Part shown: piece after piece, positions 25,801-34,765 of the stretch
Numbering within the stretch: the first letter of the stretch is position 1
How the letters are laid out: each line of letters begins with the position of its first letter
Assembly (NCBI GenBank): GCA_949840885.1
Contig: CATKYJ010000009.1
Location: 51,238-115,237, forward strand
DNA from: an uncultured Acetatifactor sp.
Lineage (GTDB): Bacteria; Bacillota; Clostridia; Lachnospirales; Lachnospiraceae
Reading direction: 5' to 3'
DNA length: 64,000 bases
The notes under the pieces: generated by a model
What the model saw: only the letters and a program-made list of their open reading frames with translations
What the model was told of the DNA's origin: nothing
Databases searched by the model: none
Made by a program: the position numbers and the translations under genes

Positions 25801-27110
25801 CCATGACCAGCAGCTCCAACATGTCTCTGCTGGGCGGGGGCGGGGGAAGCACCAACAGCGCCTCTGTCTATGTGGTGACAAAAGAAGACAAGACCATGAG
25901 CAATGATGAGATAGCCAGGATCATCAAGGAGAAGACCCAGGATCTGGAAGCGGAGATTACAGTGGATACTTCCAGCATGGATATGAGCGCCATGGGCGGC
26001 AGCGGCATCGTGGTGCAGGTGCGGGGACGTGACCTGGATACCCTGCGCAGGATTGCGGAGGAAGTGGCGGCTATTGTGGAAAGCGTGGAGGGAACTGCTG
26101 AGGTCAACGATGGCCTGGAGGATGCGGACGAGGAGCTGCGCATCATCGTGGACCGGGATGAAGCGGTACATTACGGCCTCACCGTGGCCCAGGTGTACGC
26201 CCAGCTGGCTTCCAGGCTGGCAGAGGCCGGCAGCGCCACCTCACTGGTTACGGATGAAAAAGACTATAACGTGTACGTCATGAATGGCAGCGATATCGAA
26301 CTGACCAGGGAATTGGTGAAAAAGCTGGAGATAGACGGTACCAATGAGGAGGGCGAGACCGTAGCGGTGCCCCTGGCCCGCATTGCATCCTTTGAGACTA
26401 CCGAGGCTCTCTCCTCCATCAGCCGGGCGGATCAGACCAGGTATATTTCCGTTTCGGCCTCCATTGCGGAGGGATACAATGTAGGCCTGGTAGCCGGGGA
26501 TGTGGAGGAGAAGCTGGCGGATTATGAGATGCCCGCAGGCTATCAGCTGGTGTTCTCCGGGGAGAACGAAACCATTCAGGACGCTATGGAGCAGATGGTG
26601 CTGATGCTGATACTGGCCGTGGTGTTCATGTATCTGATTATGGTGGCCCAGTTCCAGTCATTGCTGTCGCCGTTTATCATCCTGTTTACCATTCCGCTAG
26701 CCTTTACGGGAGGTTTTCTGGGACTCTACATCAGCGGCAGCGAGGTCAGCGTCATTGCCATGATCGGTTTTGTCATGCTGGCCGGCGTCATCGTGAACAA
26801 CGGCATCGTTATCATTGACTACATGAACCAGCTGCGGGAGAGCGGTATGGAGAAGCGGGAGGCGATTCTCACTGCCGGCCGCACCAGGCTGCGCCCTGTG
26901 CTGATGACTGCGCTGACGACCATATTGGCCTTGTCTACCATGGTGTTCAGCAACGATATGGGCTCAGAGATGGCAAGGCCCATGGCAGTGGTTACCATCG
27001 GCGGTTTGACATATGGTACTTTGCTGACATTGGTCGTCATCCCCTGCATCTATGATGTGTTCATACGCGGTAAGAAGAAAGGACAGGAGATGCCGGCGGA
27101 AACGGATTGA
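22803..27110 (+). CDS. RND superfamily efflux transporter with coiled-coil periplasmic-side insertion
   Basis: About 1435 residues. GTG 22803 is chosen because GGAGG is 7 bases upstream and gives the family start MISKFSVKKPYTV; ATG 22797 and an ORF from 22710 are alternatives. AcrB/MMPL-type features: helix 1 at the N-terminus, FTRMTTDLLPSISLPYV, porter regions, and two sets of transmembrane helices (about residues 735-930 and 1260-1420). Between about residues 200 and 610 there is an inserted domain: heptad-like repeats of ELANGRKELEDG, a helical middle, then a second coiled stretch (QLDSGEEQIKSGLEQMDEA). Such insertions occur in Firmicute RND proteins and in YhgE/Pip-type exporters and could reach through the cell wall. 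It probably exports lipophilic compounds or drugs. Regulated by the operator region before it and by TetR downstream. Confidence 0.9.
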   Translation: MISKFSVKKPYTVLVGVVLAIVLGVVSFTRMTTDLLPSISLPYVIVMTTYPGASPETVEMAVTQPVEASMATVSNIESISSVSNENYSMVILEFAQTADMNAVSLEIRESLDQIKSYWDDSIGNPIIMKLNPDMLPVMIAAVGVEGMDNARISTYVQDQVMPELESIEGVASVSATGLLEESVNVVIRQDKVDEVNEKIFAAIDEKMKEAEEELANGRKELEDGRAELEDGRKELLNGQQELANGRKELEDGKAELERGKVELANQQEVLNNQLAVQKNSLLTAKARLEEIQTNLATAKQLNDGLQQMAPMIPQIREQKAALEQLRDGGYLTRYTGYMQTWGDALQKAGELLAGADSAEDQGALLLAVGEALAPALEAQIGIEQLRQEFVGNAALDLLASADGQMAQILDAARNTSPWYPTIVFDMESGTLPTLPDAEAIQALTTTVGTALGAAEAAAGQALAMDMFKLPGQYDDMQTALAALTGGLGYDAYVAQINSVLASQNVTDLAKAIEDINGGLIAIEKGQMAAAVEFANGKATISMGEYQLEVAQSQLDSGEEQIKSGLEQMDEAAKQLDDAEQQLIDGEEQLAEAKENAYEQADMTDKLTVDVIKNLLTAQNFSMPAGYVTEEGVSYMVRVGDKPSTVEELQALPLMDLHMDGVPVITLGDVADVFYTDNSAEIYANVDGSAGVMLTIQKQTGYSTGEVSDRLAERFGEMMEENGALSLITLMDQGIYIDLVMDSILNNILFGGLLAILILILFLKDLRPTMVVAFSIPISLVTAIVCMYFSGVTLNIISLSGLALGIGMLVDNSIVVIENIYRMRSEGRSGREAAISGAQEVAGAILASTLTTVCVFLPIVFTEGITRQLFVDMGLTIAYSLLASLVIALTVVPAMSSKLLVRTKEQKEGRIFGGMVKGYEKLLKGALRVKPLVFILTLGLLAGSVALAFTNGTAFMSDMDSTQLTVNVTLGEEATLAQTGEITDQVVEAIRSIEDVQNVGAMTSSSNMSLLGGGGGSTNSASVYVVTKEDKTMSNDEIARIIKEKTQDLEAEITVDTSSMDMSAMGGSGIVVQVRGRDLDTLRRIAEEVAAIVESVEGTAEVNDGLEDADEELRIIVDRDEAVHYGLTVAQVYAQLASRLAEAGSATSLVTDEKDYNVYVMNGSDIELTRELVKKLEIDGTNEEGETVAVPLARIASFETTEALSSISRADQTRYISVSASIAEGYNVGLVAGDVEEKLADYEMPAGYQLVFSGENETIQDAMEQMVLMLILAVVFMYLIMVAQFQSLLSPFIILFTIPLAFTGGFLGLYISGSEVSVIAMIGFVMLAGVIVNNGIVIIDYMNQLRESGMEKREAILTAGRTRLRPVLMTALTTILALSTMVFSNDMGSEMARPMAVVTIGGLTYGTLLTLVVIPCIYDVFIRGKKKGQEMPAETD

Positions 27111-27201
27111 CGGAATTTGAAACAAAAGCAGCAAGCGGCGGCCGGAGGACACGGGAGTGTGTCGGGGCCGCCATAGCTTTGCGCAGGTCGGAATGCCAAG
27201 C

Positions 27202-27273
27202 GAATGAAATTCGCTTTGAGAATGAAATTCGCTTTGAGAATGAAATTCGCTTTGAGAATGAAATTCGGGTTCA
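27202..27273 (+). repeat. 18-bp tandem repeat between RND gene and tetR
   Basis: Three exact copies of GAATGAAATTCGCTTTGA (27202-27255) and a fourth diverged copy (27256-27273). The unit contains GAATGAAATTC, itself nearly palindromic. No gene in 27111-27364. Could be a regulator-binding array or a slippage-prone repeat. Being a multiple of three without an ORF does not imply coding. Confidence 0.85.
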
Positions 27274-27364
27274 GGGATTATATGGGGTTGTATGTGCCGT
27301 TCAGAACCATGCAGATATATAGGCAATATGGAGAGGCAGGAAAGAAAGAGGGGAGAGAAACAGG

Positions 27365-28000
27365 ATGAGCAGAATTACGGGATTGGAGGAGCTTGGACAT
27401 GTGCCGTCCAAGGTGCGGCAGATGTATGAGGCTGTGATACAGATGCTGGAGGAGGGCATGGATATGGAAGACATCCGCGTCTCCACCATCACGGAGCGTG
27501 CCGGAATCGGAAAGGGGACAGCCTATGAATATTTTGACACCAAGGATGAAATCGTAGCCTGCGCCGTGGTCAGCCAGATACGGTGGATGTCCGGCTGGCT
27601 GGGGGAGCGGCTGGAGGCAATGACAGATTTTGGGGAACAGCTGGATTTCCTGCTGGATCTGGTGGAGAAAAGGGGGCACTGCAGCCATGGGTTCCTGCGC
27701 TTCGTCCATGCCATGACCAGCAACTCCGAGTTCAACCGGATGATCCGGGAGAAGATGAACACAGAGGAATTCATGCCATACCGCCCGGTGAATGTATTCG
27801 GGAAGATTCTTCGCCAGGGAGTGGAGAGGGGAACCGTCAGGAGAGATCTGCCCATCGAATATATGATACACTGTGTCTTTTCCCATATTCTATCTTACAT
27901 GATGGAAATAGCCACGAATGACTGCTTCCACATGGATGCCCAGTCTCTGCGGCCTTTTGTGTACCGGGGGATTGTGGGGGAGCTGTGTGCGGAAGTTTAG
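27365..28000 (+). CDS. TetR/AcrR family transcriptional regulator
   Basis: 211 residues. The N-terminal helix-turn-helix is at about residues 20-65 (VSTITERAGIGKGTAYEYFDTKDEIV), the classic TetR DNA-binding core. The C-terminal ligand and dimer domain is diverged, as usual. It follows the RND pump gene on the same strand and very probably represses the pump promoter through a palindrome at 22655-22670 until a ligand binds. RBS GAGGGGAG. Ligand unknown. Confidence 0.92.
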   Translation: MSRITGLEELGHVPSKVRQMYEAVIQMLEEGMDMEDIRVSTITERAGIGKGTAYEYFDTKDEIVACAVVSQIRWMSGWLGERLEAMTDFGEQLDFLLDLVEKRGHCSHGFLRFVHAMTSNSEFNRMIREKMNTEEFMPYRPVNVFGKILRQGVERGTVRRDLPIEYMIHCVFSHILSYMMEIATNDCFHMDAQSLRPFVYRGIVGELCAEV

Positions 28001-28120
28001 GAAGACTTTTCAGGCTTTTTAGATTTAAATAAGAATATGGACACAACATGGACACATTTTACCTGTAATATGTATATCAGATAGTTGATGAACTTACTAT
28101 CTCCCCCCTCATAAGAAATA

Positions 28121-28155
28121 GTAAAAGGGTCTCGGTGCATGCCGGGGCCCTTTTA
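28121..28155. terminator. Hairpin terminator, probably bidirectional
   Basis: GTAAAAGGGTC (28121-28131) and GGCCCTTTTAC (28145-28155) form an 11-bp stem with T-runs on both strands in the arms. It separates tetR from the next gene. No gene in 28001-28420. Confidence 0.65.
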
Positions 28156-28240
28156 CAGTGCATTGACGGCTTCGGCGGAGAAAGAAGCGCTTTTCCGCAA
28201 AAAGGAGATTCGCTCCCTTTTATTTTTTTACAAAAATATG

Positions 28241-28269
28241 TTGAAAAACAGGCTGAATTGTAATAAAAT
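28241..28269 (+). promoter_or_regulatory. Promoter of the Rpn-type nuclease gene
   Basis: TTGAAA (28241-28246), 17 bases, TAAAAT (28264-28269), in an AT-rich stretch. Confidence 0.6.
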
Positions 28270-28420
28270 AAAACCAAAGCAGATTTTCTTTCCAGAAAGA
28301 TTCTAAATTCAATGCAGTACTCTGTACAAATCGGAAGATTCTTGCTTTTAATTCAAAAACTAAAAGGCGGGGGCTTCCGCTGTGGCCTCCCGCGGGAAAA
28401 CCGGACAGGGAGGTAGACAG

Positions 28421-29323
28421 ATGGCAGAGAAAGACATCACAGAGAAAGTCCTGATGTCATATGCAGACGTATTCGCCGATTGCGTGAATGCCCTTGTGTA
28501 TGATGGAAAGCAGAGACTGAGAGGGGAGGAGTTGCTGGCAGCGCCTACGGAAAGCTTCTACTATGGAAAGGGGAAAATGCGCAACCAGTTCTGCGACAAG
28601 AGTTTCTACCGCATGGAGGGCAGGCAGAAAAAGGTGCAGTACATCATTGAGAACGAGACGCAGCTGAGCAGACGGCAGATCCTGCGGAAAGCGTCCTACC
28701 AGGGCGGTGCATACAGAGAGCAGCTGGAGCAAAAGGAACCGGTATACCCGATTATCTCTATAGTGCTGGACTGGACATATAAGAGGAGCCGTATTCCAAG
28801 GAGGCTCCACCGCCTGATAGAGTGGAGCGGGGTGTATCAGGAGGAGGCGGTGCTGGTGGACGATATGAACCTGACGGTTTACCATATGAGGAACCTGCCA
28901 GGGGAAATGCGAGAGGGGTTTACCAGCGACATGGGCTTTGTGGTGGACTACCTGAACGAGGGGAGCCTGGAGGGCCGCCGGGAACAGAAGATTATCCATG
29001 TGGAGGCGCTGTGCGGGATGATGGAGGCAGTCACCAAGGATCGGAGATTCACCGAGTTGGCAGGCAGACTGCTGGAAAGAGGCGAGAAAAAGGAGGGAGT
29101 GCGTATGTGCGAATATCTGGACATGCTGGAAGCCAGAGGACAGGAGCGAGGCGAGAAGATTGGACAGGAACGGGGAGAGAAGATTGGAGAGGAAAAAGGC
29201 GAAAACCGCTTCGCTAAACTGATAAACAAACTGATGGGGGAAAAGAAGTATAAGGAAATACAGGAAGTCTCGAACGACAAAGGAAGACGCCGGGAACTGT
29301 ACCGGCAGTATGGCATTTTGTGA
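28421..29323 (+). CDS. Rpn family recombination-promoting nuclease/PDDEXK transposase-like protein
   Basis: 300 residues from the ATG after GGGAGGTAGACAG; an in-frame GTG at 28382 is less likely. The N-terminal two thirds matches the PDDEXK family often labelled Rpn or transposase_31: IENETQLSRR after VQYI and IISIVLDWTYKRS. The C-terminus carries the family's typical near-repeats of QERGEKIG and EEKGEN, followed by a helical tail that probably multimerises. Such proteins are nucleases thought to act in recombination or phage defence, and they occur in many copies in Lachnospiraceae genomes. Likely mobile or lineage-expanded, but no inverted repeats or target duplication were found here. Confidence 0.85.
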   Translation: MAEKDITEKVLMSYADVFADCVNALVYDGKQRLRGEELLAAPTESFYYGKGKMRNQFCDKSFYRMEGRQKKVQYIIENETQLSRRQILRKASYQGGAYREQLEQKEPVYPIISIVLDWTYKRSRIPRRLHRLIEWSGVYQEEAVLVDDMNLTVYHMRNLPGEMREGFTSDMGFVVDYLNEGSLEGRREQKIIHVEALCGMMEAVTKDRRFTELAGRLLERGEKKEGVRMCEYLDMLEARGQERGEKIGQERGEKIGEEKGENRFAKLINKLMGEKKYKEIQEVSNDKGRRRELYRQYGIL

Positions 29324-29371
29324 ACAGGCGGCTGAAGTTGAGAAGCGTGGCATGAAAGGCAGCCTGACATC

Positions 29372-29403
29372 AAAGAGGCGGGACGTCCCCGTCTCTTTTA
29401 ATG
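29372..29403 (+). terminator. Terminator after the Rpn gene
   Basis: AAAGAG-GCGGG pairs with CCCGT-CTCTTT (29372-29398), followed by TTAA. The stretch 29404-29757 holds no gene; TTGAAA and TAAAAT at 16-base spacing near 29500-29525 are a weak promoter candidate for the surface protein operon. Confidence 0.65.
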
Positions 29404-29757
29404 GAAAGAAAGGGGCAAAATGCCCAGATCCTGTACGGAAAGGGACATTCAGGCAAGGAAAAAGCAAGGAAAAATTACCAGATATGACAAAAGCACTTGA
29501 AATTATTTCTAGATATAGTAAAATGAGAAAGAAAGGTTGTTTGCTATTTTTGAGACAGAAAAGGCAGACAGTTCAGTCGGCATTTGGAAATTATTGCCCA
29601 AAAAGAATAAAAAGCTAATCGAATGGGTAATAAAAGACGATATATACATAGATTGCCCTTTAATATCGTATTTCTAGGATGTAGATAGAGGCAGGCGTCA
29701 GGGGAGAGCCGGACGTTTTGCGGCAGTAATGCAAAAAATCGCGGAGGAGTAACGAAG

Positions 29758-32700
29758 ATGAGCAAAACTGTAAAAAAGAAAAGCAGAAGAATGTGGAGAA
29801 CGATGAGGAAGACATTGGGGACTTTGTTTCTGGTGTCTGCTCTTGTGATAGCGGCGATTCCGGTGGATGGACTGCGGGCGGCTAATGTGACGACGGGAAC
29901 TCCTTTTACAGAGGATACTAAAAGCAAAATCCCAGACGTGACAGGAAAGGAAATATACTGTTCTGAAAATGGGGCTTTCCAGTTCGCTTATGTGCAAGAC
30001 GGTTCCACTGATAAGGGAGCAGTAATCTTAGGCTATGCAGGCGGAGAAATACAGAATAATGCGCTTACGATAGACAACACGGTGGACGCGTACGCGAAAT
30101 ACACTGGAGCTGCCGGTACCGGAGAGGGATATGTAGCTATCACGGAAGCTATTAATAATAATACTAGCGCTACGAAAGAGTTTCTGTTCTATCCGTCAGC
30201 TTATAAAACTGTTGTTGATAAAGCGGAGAGTACAGATCCAAATACAGGGGAAGTAATTCCGGCAGAGACACATCAGGAGCCCACAGCTTTTACGCCTTGC
30301 TATGCGACTAACTATGATGTCTGGAAAGAATTCGATGAAAGAAATGAACTGTATTGGTGCGATGACCCTACGGCTCTTTGGACGGATACAACGGAATATA
30401 CGAAAGTGTCCAACGGCCACAGCCGTCTGAAAAATATTCAGGTATGGTACATTGGTAATCAGTTTCTGACAGAAAATGAAACCAATAATACATGGGAAGT
30501 GTTAGCAGGTTCAGATATTGGAGATGAAGACCCCAAGGGTATTTTTGCCGGATACGGTAATATTGTGTCTCTGACAGTAGGACCTTCGCTGAGGGGAATC
30601 GGAAATTCAGCGTTTTATAATTGTACCGGTTTGAATAAGATTACACTGGGTAATGGCCTGAAAGTGCTTGGCAATTATGCATTTGCAGAATGCAATAACC
30701 TGACGGAGGTGAACATACCGGCATTTTGTAATCTGCAGATGATAGGTGCCCATGCTTTCAATGCCTGTGTGAACTTGCGGCGGTTTGTGGTGCCGATCAA
30801 TGTTACAGGCATTGGCGATGGAGCGTTCGAGGGATGCACGGCTTTGACGCAGGTGGTGATGAATGGCACGGAATTAACGGATGAGGAATTAAATGCCATA
30901 AACCATCCCGGCAAGGACGAGAATGGACAGGACATTGTCCATGACTATACGAAAGATACGATTTCCTTTGGGCTTAAGAAGCTGGGACAGCATGTGTTCA
31001 ACAATTGTGCCAGCCTGCAGTCAGTGACATTCCCAGCAAACTTTACGAATGATGGAACGGACAAAGTGGACCTGGCAATGTTTGCCGGCTGTACTTCTTT
31101 ACAGTCGATTACGACCTACAATACAGCGCTCGGTTTTGGGGATGATTATGCTACATTTAAGAATGTGGTACCGTCCACATTCTACTTTGAGGGCTATGAT
31201 GTATCGACTGTGCATACAACAGCGCAAGATAATTATTTTGCGTTCAAATATCTGGATCAGGACTTGTATGAAATCAGGCAGGAAAATGGTGATGTCTATC
31301 GGGTAAATTCGGAGAATAAGCTGCAGAAGAGCGATATCGAGAGCGAGAATGTGGTGCTGCCGGATAACATTGGACCGTATCATATAGAAGTAATAGACTC
31401 CAATGCATTCAAGAATAACTGCAACATAAAAAAGATAACCATACCTTCGACGGTCAGCGGAATCGCGGATGAGGCATTCATGGGATGTCACCAGTTGAAA
31501 CATGTGATTTTTGCAGAACCGGTAAATCAGAACCTTACCATAGGGAGAGATGCCTTTAAAACCCAGCAGCTATCATCGGGACATTCGCAGGGCGGATGCC
31601 CGGCCCCGAATTTAGATCCGACGCCGGAACTGAATTTCGTGGGTCCTATTTCCAGCGATTCGGTGCCTTTCCTGTATGCCATGAACGCTGACAACAATAT
31701 TGACGTGGGCGGTCAGACAAGAAACACATATATTGCCTACTATAGCACCTGGCCCCAGAGCCTGAAAGTACAGTACACATTGAACAATCCGGAAAACAAG
31801 AGTGAGGGCGGAAAGCGCGTGCTGTTGGATTTCCCATCTTTTGCAGACTTCGGAGACAGTGTATACTTAAACAAGCTTGGGCACATCAGTGCTGAAGACA
31901 GGACAGCAGCGTTGGAAGCAGTCAATACATTTCTTAGCGGCGGCACTACCGATGGCATGTTGGGCGACCAGGCAAAGATTATCGATGCGGCCCGAAAGAT
32001 TGAGATTTGTGACGGAATTGAGGCTGTCACCCCGGGACTGTTTTACGAAAAAGAGCAGAAGAACTTAGGCTATTGCGCTGGTAAAACGAACCTGATTGAG
32101 ACGGAAGTCACGGCGTTCACCAGTCTGCAGAAGATTGATTCGGGCCCGGATCCTGCGGCAGCGACTTTTGCGGGCTGTCAATATTTGAAGAACTTTACTC
32201 TGAACAACGGAGTCGGTGTCACTACCCCTACCGTGATAGGCGACTATGCGTTTGACAGTTGTACAGGGCTTGCATACGTTTCCATTTCGCCGACTGTATC
32301 CGGATTGGGAATTTGTCCTTTCCACGGATGTGAGAAGCTCTCGGATGTGAACTTCCAGAACAGTCCGTATTTCGTGTGTGAAAAGTCAATTATTTTTGGC
32401 AAGGATGAAAGTGGAAACAAAAGTAAGGTGATTGAATGCTTAGAAGGGAGACCCGGTAATCTCAAAGAGGTGACGTCATCGGAATTCGGCCCCGGGATTA
32501 AGGAAATAGCACAGGAGGCGTTCCGGGGAAGCGGTGTCAGATCCGTTGACTTTTCCGGTACGAACATTACGGCGATTCCCGAGGGAGCGTTTGCCAACAC
32601 AAAGAATCTTCAGACAGTGACATTGCCGGAAACGCTTACATTAGTTGGCAATTATGCGTTTGCAGGCAGCACTGTGGATAGCTTTTATGTGAAAGGGAAG

Positions 32701-34749
32701 AATACCGGATGCGCGCCGTTTGCATTTTATGGTGAGAGTACAGACGAGGAGTCTACGAAGCGCTATGGCGCTGTGGGGCTGACAACACCGGCAAAAGAAG
32801 TGAGATGGTATTACGCTAAGGATGGTGTTACTACTGAGGCCACAGGCACTGCCCAGGGCTTCCTCACAGAAGAGACCGAGTTCCCCACGGCATATTATGT
32901 TATCTATACTTACCGCGGAGAGGATGGAGAGTTTAAGGATGTGACACTGGAACAGAGAGTCGCCTCCGTGGACGAGGCAAAGCTTTCCTACCCCGAGATA
33001 CCGCAGAAAGTGACGGTAAAGGGAATGACATACAGCTTTACCGAGTGGGAGTATGCGCTGGAGAACGGAGATACCTGGCACTTTACGGCTCAGTATGACT
33101 TTGCTCTGCATGTGGTTACTTTTATGGACAGCAAGGATGGCCTGAAAGAAGTCTACAGGATGGAAATCGCTGACGGCGGAAATGCGCTGAGGCGTGCCAG
33201 AGATGTAGAGGAACTTGCTGCGATCATGGATGACCCGAGTTTTGTCTCCTGGGATTGCGAGGGAAATCTGGAGGAAGTCACGGGAGACTATACTGCTGTG
33301 GCAAAATATCGAAATGAGGGCGAGTGTATTGTTCGCTTCTTTGTGAGAAGAGGCAGCATTACCAGTGCTTTTGAGATGTTCTATACTACTACAGTCAAGC
33401 AAGGGCAGGCGGCCCCTAGTATCACTGTACCGGCAGTGACAGATTATGCATTTACCGAGTGGGATAAGCCGCTGAATAATATTCAGGAGGACACGGATTT
33501 CTACGCTAGATATGCTCCTGCGTCAGGCGGCAACCAGGGAGGAAACCCGGGTAATCCGGGTGGACCCAACGGCCCGGCCGAGGGCCAGCATACCTTACAG
33601 GTGCAAGGCGGAAGCGGTTCCGGATATTATGCAAAGGACGAGCAGATCGTCATAACGGCCAATCCTCCTGCCGATGGCATGGAATTCAGCGGCTGGGATG
33701 TGAGTCCTGCGGATACAGTCATCGTAGATAAGACCCGCGCTACTACGATAATCACTATGCCGGATAAAGATGTGGCAGTCATAGCGAATTATAAGGCCAA
33801 GAACGGCGTCACCGGAAGCGGCAATACCGGTAGCGGCAACGAAGTCCGCCATACGCTTCAGGTGCGCGGCGGAAGCGGTTCCGGCTATTATGCTGCAGGG
33901 GAGCAGATCATCATTACGGCGGATGAGCCTGCCAGAGGGCAGGAGTTCAGCGGCTGGACAGTGAGCCCTGCAAACACCGTAGTGACGGACAAAAACCTCT
34001 CGGCCATTATCATCACGATGCCGAACAATGATGTGGCCCTTATTGCAAACTACAAGTCCAGATCGTCCAGCGGCGGCACAGTGGTGACGGGCAGCGGTTC
34101 CAACACGAATTCCAACCGGCCCAGCGGCGGTGGAGGGACGGTTGGCGGCGGTACTACTGTAGTCATCGACAAGAACGGCCTGTCCAATACAGGTGTTGTA
34201 TCCGCCACAGTGAACGGATCCTCCGACAACTTTACGATTAAAGTATCGGAGAGCACCAGTGCCACAGAGGCGGTCCTGAGGGCGCTGCAGGCTGAGTATG
34301 GAAACCTTGACAACCTCAAATATTTCCCTATGGACATCTCTCTCTATGATTCCACCGGGAAAACGAAGATTACGGATACCACAGGCCTGTCGGTGAGTAT
34401 TACATTGCCCCTGCCGGATTCGCTGATTCCTTATGCAGGCAACAATAAGGTGGCCGGTGTGGTGAATGACAGGCTGGATAAGCTGACGCCAAGGTTCACG
34501 ACCATCAATGGCGTGTCCTGCGTTACCTTTACGGCGGAGCATTTTTCTCCTTATGTGATTTATGTGGAACTTACGAATCTGTCGGACGGAACGACTTCCG
34601 ACAAAACGCCTACTACAGGCGATGGGATCCATCCGAAGTGGTTCCTGTCCATCGGCTTGGCCTGCCTGTCGTTCGTTATGTTCATGATAAAGGATGGCAA
34701 GACTGGTTCCGGAAAGAAGCGGAAAGTGGCGGTGAAAGCGCGGAATTGA
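29758..34749 (+). CDS. Large BspA-like leucine-rich-repeat surface protein with C-terminal anchor
   Basis: 1663 residues. Signal peptide: basic start then a hydrophobic stretch at about residues 24-42. Many LRR_5 (BspA/Treponema) repeats of the form AFxNCxxLxxVxIPxxVxxIGxxAF, spread over about residues 270-1000, form a solenoid. Then come InlB B-like modules (VVTFMDSKDG, VRFFVRRG, ITVPAVTDYAFTEWDKPL) at about 1040-1270, and two near-identical repeats of about 72 residues (about 1278-1350 and 1364-1435) beginning HTLQV-GGSGSGYYA. The end is TPTTGDG, a hydrophobic span and a basic tail, resembling an LPXTG-type sorting signal with altered motif. Probably adheres to host glycoprotein or matrix. 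RBS GGAGGAG. The next gene starts 16 bases later. Confidence 0.92.
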   Translation: MSKTVKKKSRRMWRTMRKTLGTLFLVSALVIAAIPVDGLRAANVTTGTPFTEDTKSKIPDVTGKEIYCSENGAFQFAYVQDGSTDKGAVILGYAGGEIQNNALTIDNTVDAYAKYTGAAGTGEGYVAITEAINNNTSATKEFLFYPSAYKTVVDKAESTDPNTGEVIPAETHQEPTAFTPCYATNYDVWKEFDERNELYWCDDPTALWTDTTEYTKVSNGHSRLKNIQVWYIGNQFLTENETNNTWEVLAGSDIGDEDPKGIFAGYGNIVSLTVGPSLRGIGNSAFYNCTGLNKITLGNGLKVLGNYAFAECNNLTEVNIPAFCNLQMIGAHAFNACVNLRRFVVPINVTGIGDGAFEGCTALTQVVMNGTELTDEELNAINHPGKDENGQDIVHDYTKDTISFGLKKLGQHVFNNCASLQSVTFPANFTNDGTDKVDLAMFAGCTSLQSITTYNTALGFGDDYATFKNVVPSTFYFEGYDVSTVHTTAQDNYFAFKYLDQDLYEIRQENGDVYRVNSENKLQKSDIESENVVLPDNIGPYHIEVIDSNAFKNNCNIKKITIPSTVSGIADEAFMGCHQLKHVIFAEPVNQNLTIGRDAFKTQQLSSGHSQGGCPAPNLDPTPELNFVGPISSDSVPFLYAMNADNNIDVGGQTRNTYIAYYSTWPQSLKVQYTLNNPENKSEGGKRVLLDFPSFADFGDSVYLNKLGHISAEDRTAALEAVNTFLSGGTTDGMLGDQAKIIDAARKIEICDGIEAVTPGLFYEKEQKNLGYCAGKTNLIETEVTAFTSLQKIDSGPDPAAATFAGCQYLKNFTLNNGVGVTTPTVIGDYAFDSCTGLAYVSISPTVSGLGICPFHGCEKLSDVNFQNSPYFVCEKSIIFGKDESGNKSKVIECLEGRPGNLKEVTSSEFGPGIKEIAQEAFRGSGVRSVDFSGTNITAIPEGAFANTKNLQTVTLPETLTLVGNYAFAGSTVDSFYVKGKNTGCAPFAFYGESTDEESTKRYGAVGLTTPAKEVRWYYAKDGVTTEATGTAQGFLTEETEFPTAYYVIYTYRGEDGEFKDVTLEQRVASVDEAKLSYPEIPQKVTVKGMTYSFTEWEYALENGDTWHFTAQYDFALHVVTFMDSKDGLKEVYRMEIADGGNALRRARDVEELAAIMDDPSFVSWDCEGNLEEVTGDYTAVAKYRNEGECIVRFFVRRGSITSAFEMFYTTTVKQGQAAPSITVPAVTDYAFTEWDKPLNNIQEDTDFYARYAPASGGNQGGNPGNPGGPNGPAEGQHTLQVQGGSGSGYYAKDEQIVITANPPADGMEFSGWDVSPADTVIVDKTRATTIITMPDKDVAVIANYKAKNGVTGSGNTGSGNEVRHTLQVRGGSGSGYYAAGEQIIITADEPARGQEFSGWTVSPANTVVTDKNLSAIIITMPNNDVALIANYKSRSSSGGTVVTGSGSNTNSNRPSGGGGTVGGGTTVVIDKNGLSNTGVVSATVNGSSDNFTIKVSESTSATEAVLRALQAEYGNLDNLKYFPMDISLYDSTGKTKITDTTGLSVSITLPLPDSLIPYAGNNKVAGVVNDRLDKLTPRFTTINGVSCVTFTAEHFSPYVIYVELTNLSDGTTSDKTPTTGDGIHPKWFLSIGLACLSFVMFMIKDGKTGSGKKRKVAVKARN

Positions 34750-34765
34750 CATCGAAAGGGAAGAT

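Noticed and set aside
27202..27273. CRISPR array
   Set aside because: The 18-base units abut with no spacers, and no cas genes exist in the window. The same applies to the 20-base and 34-base tandem repeats at 41628 and 54924.
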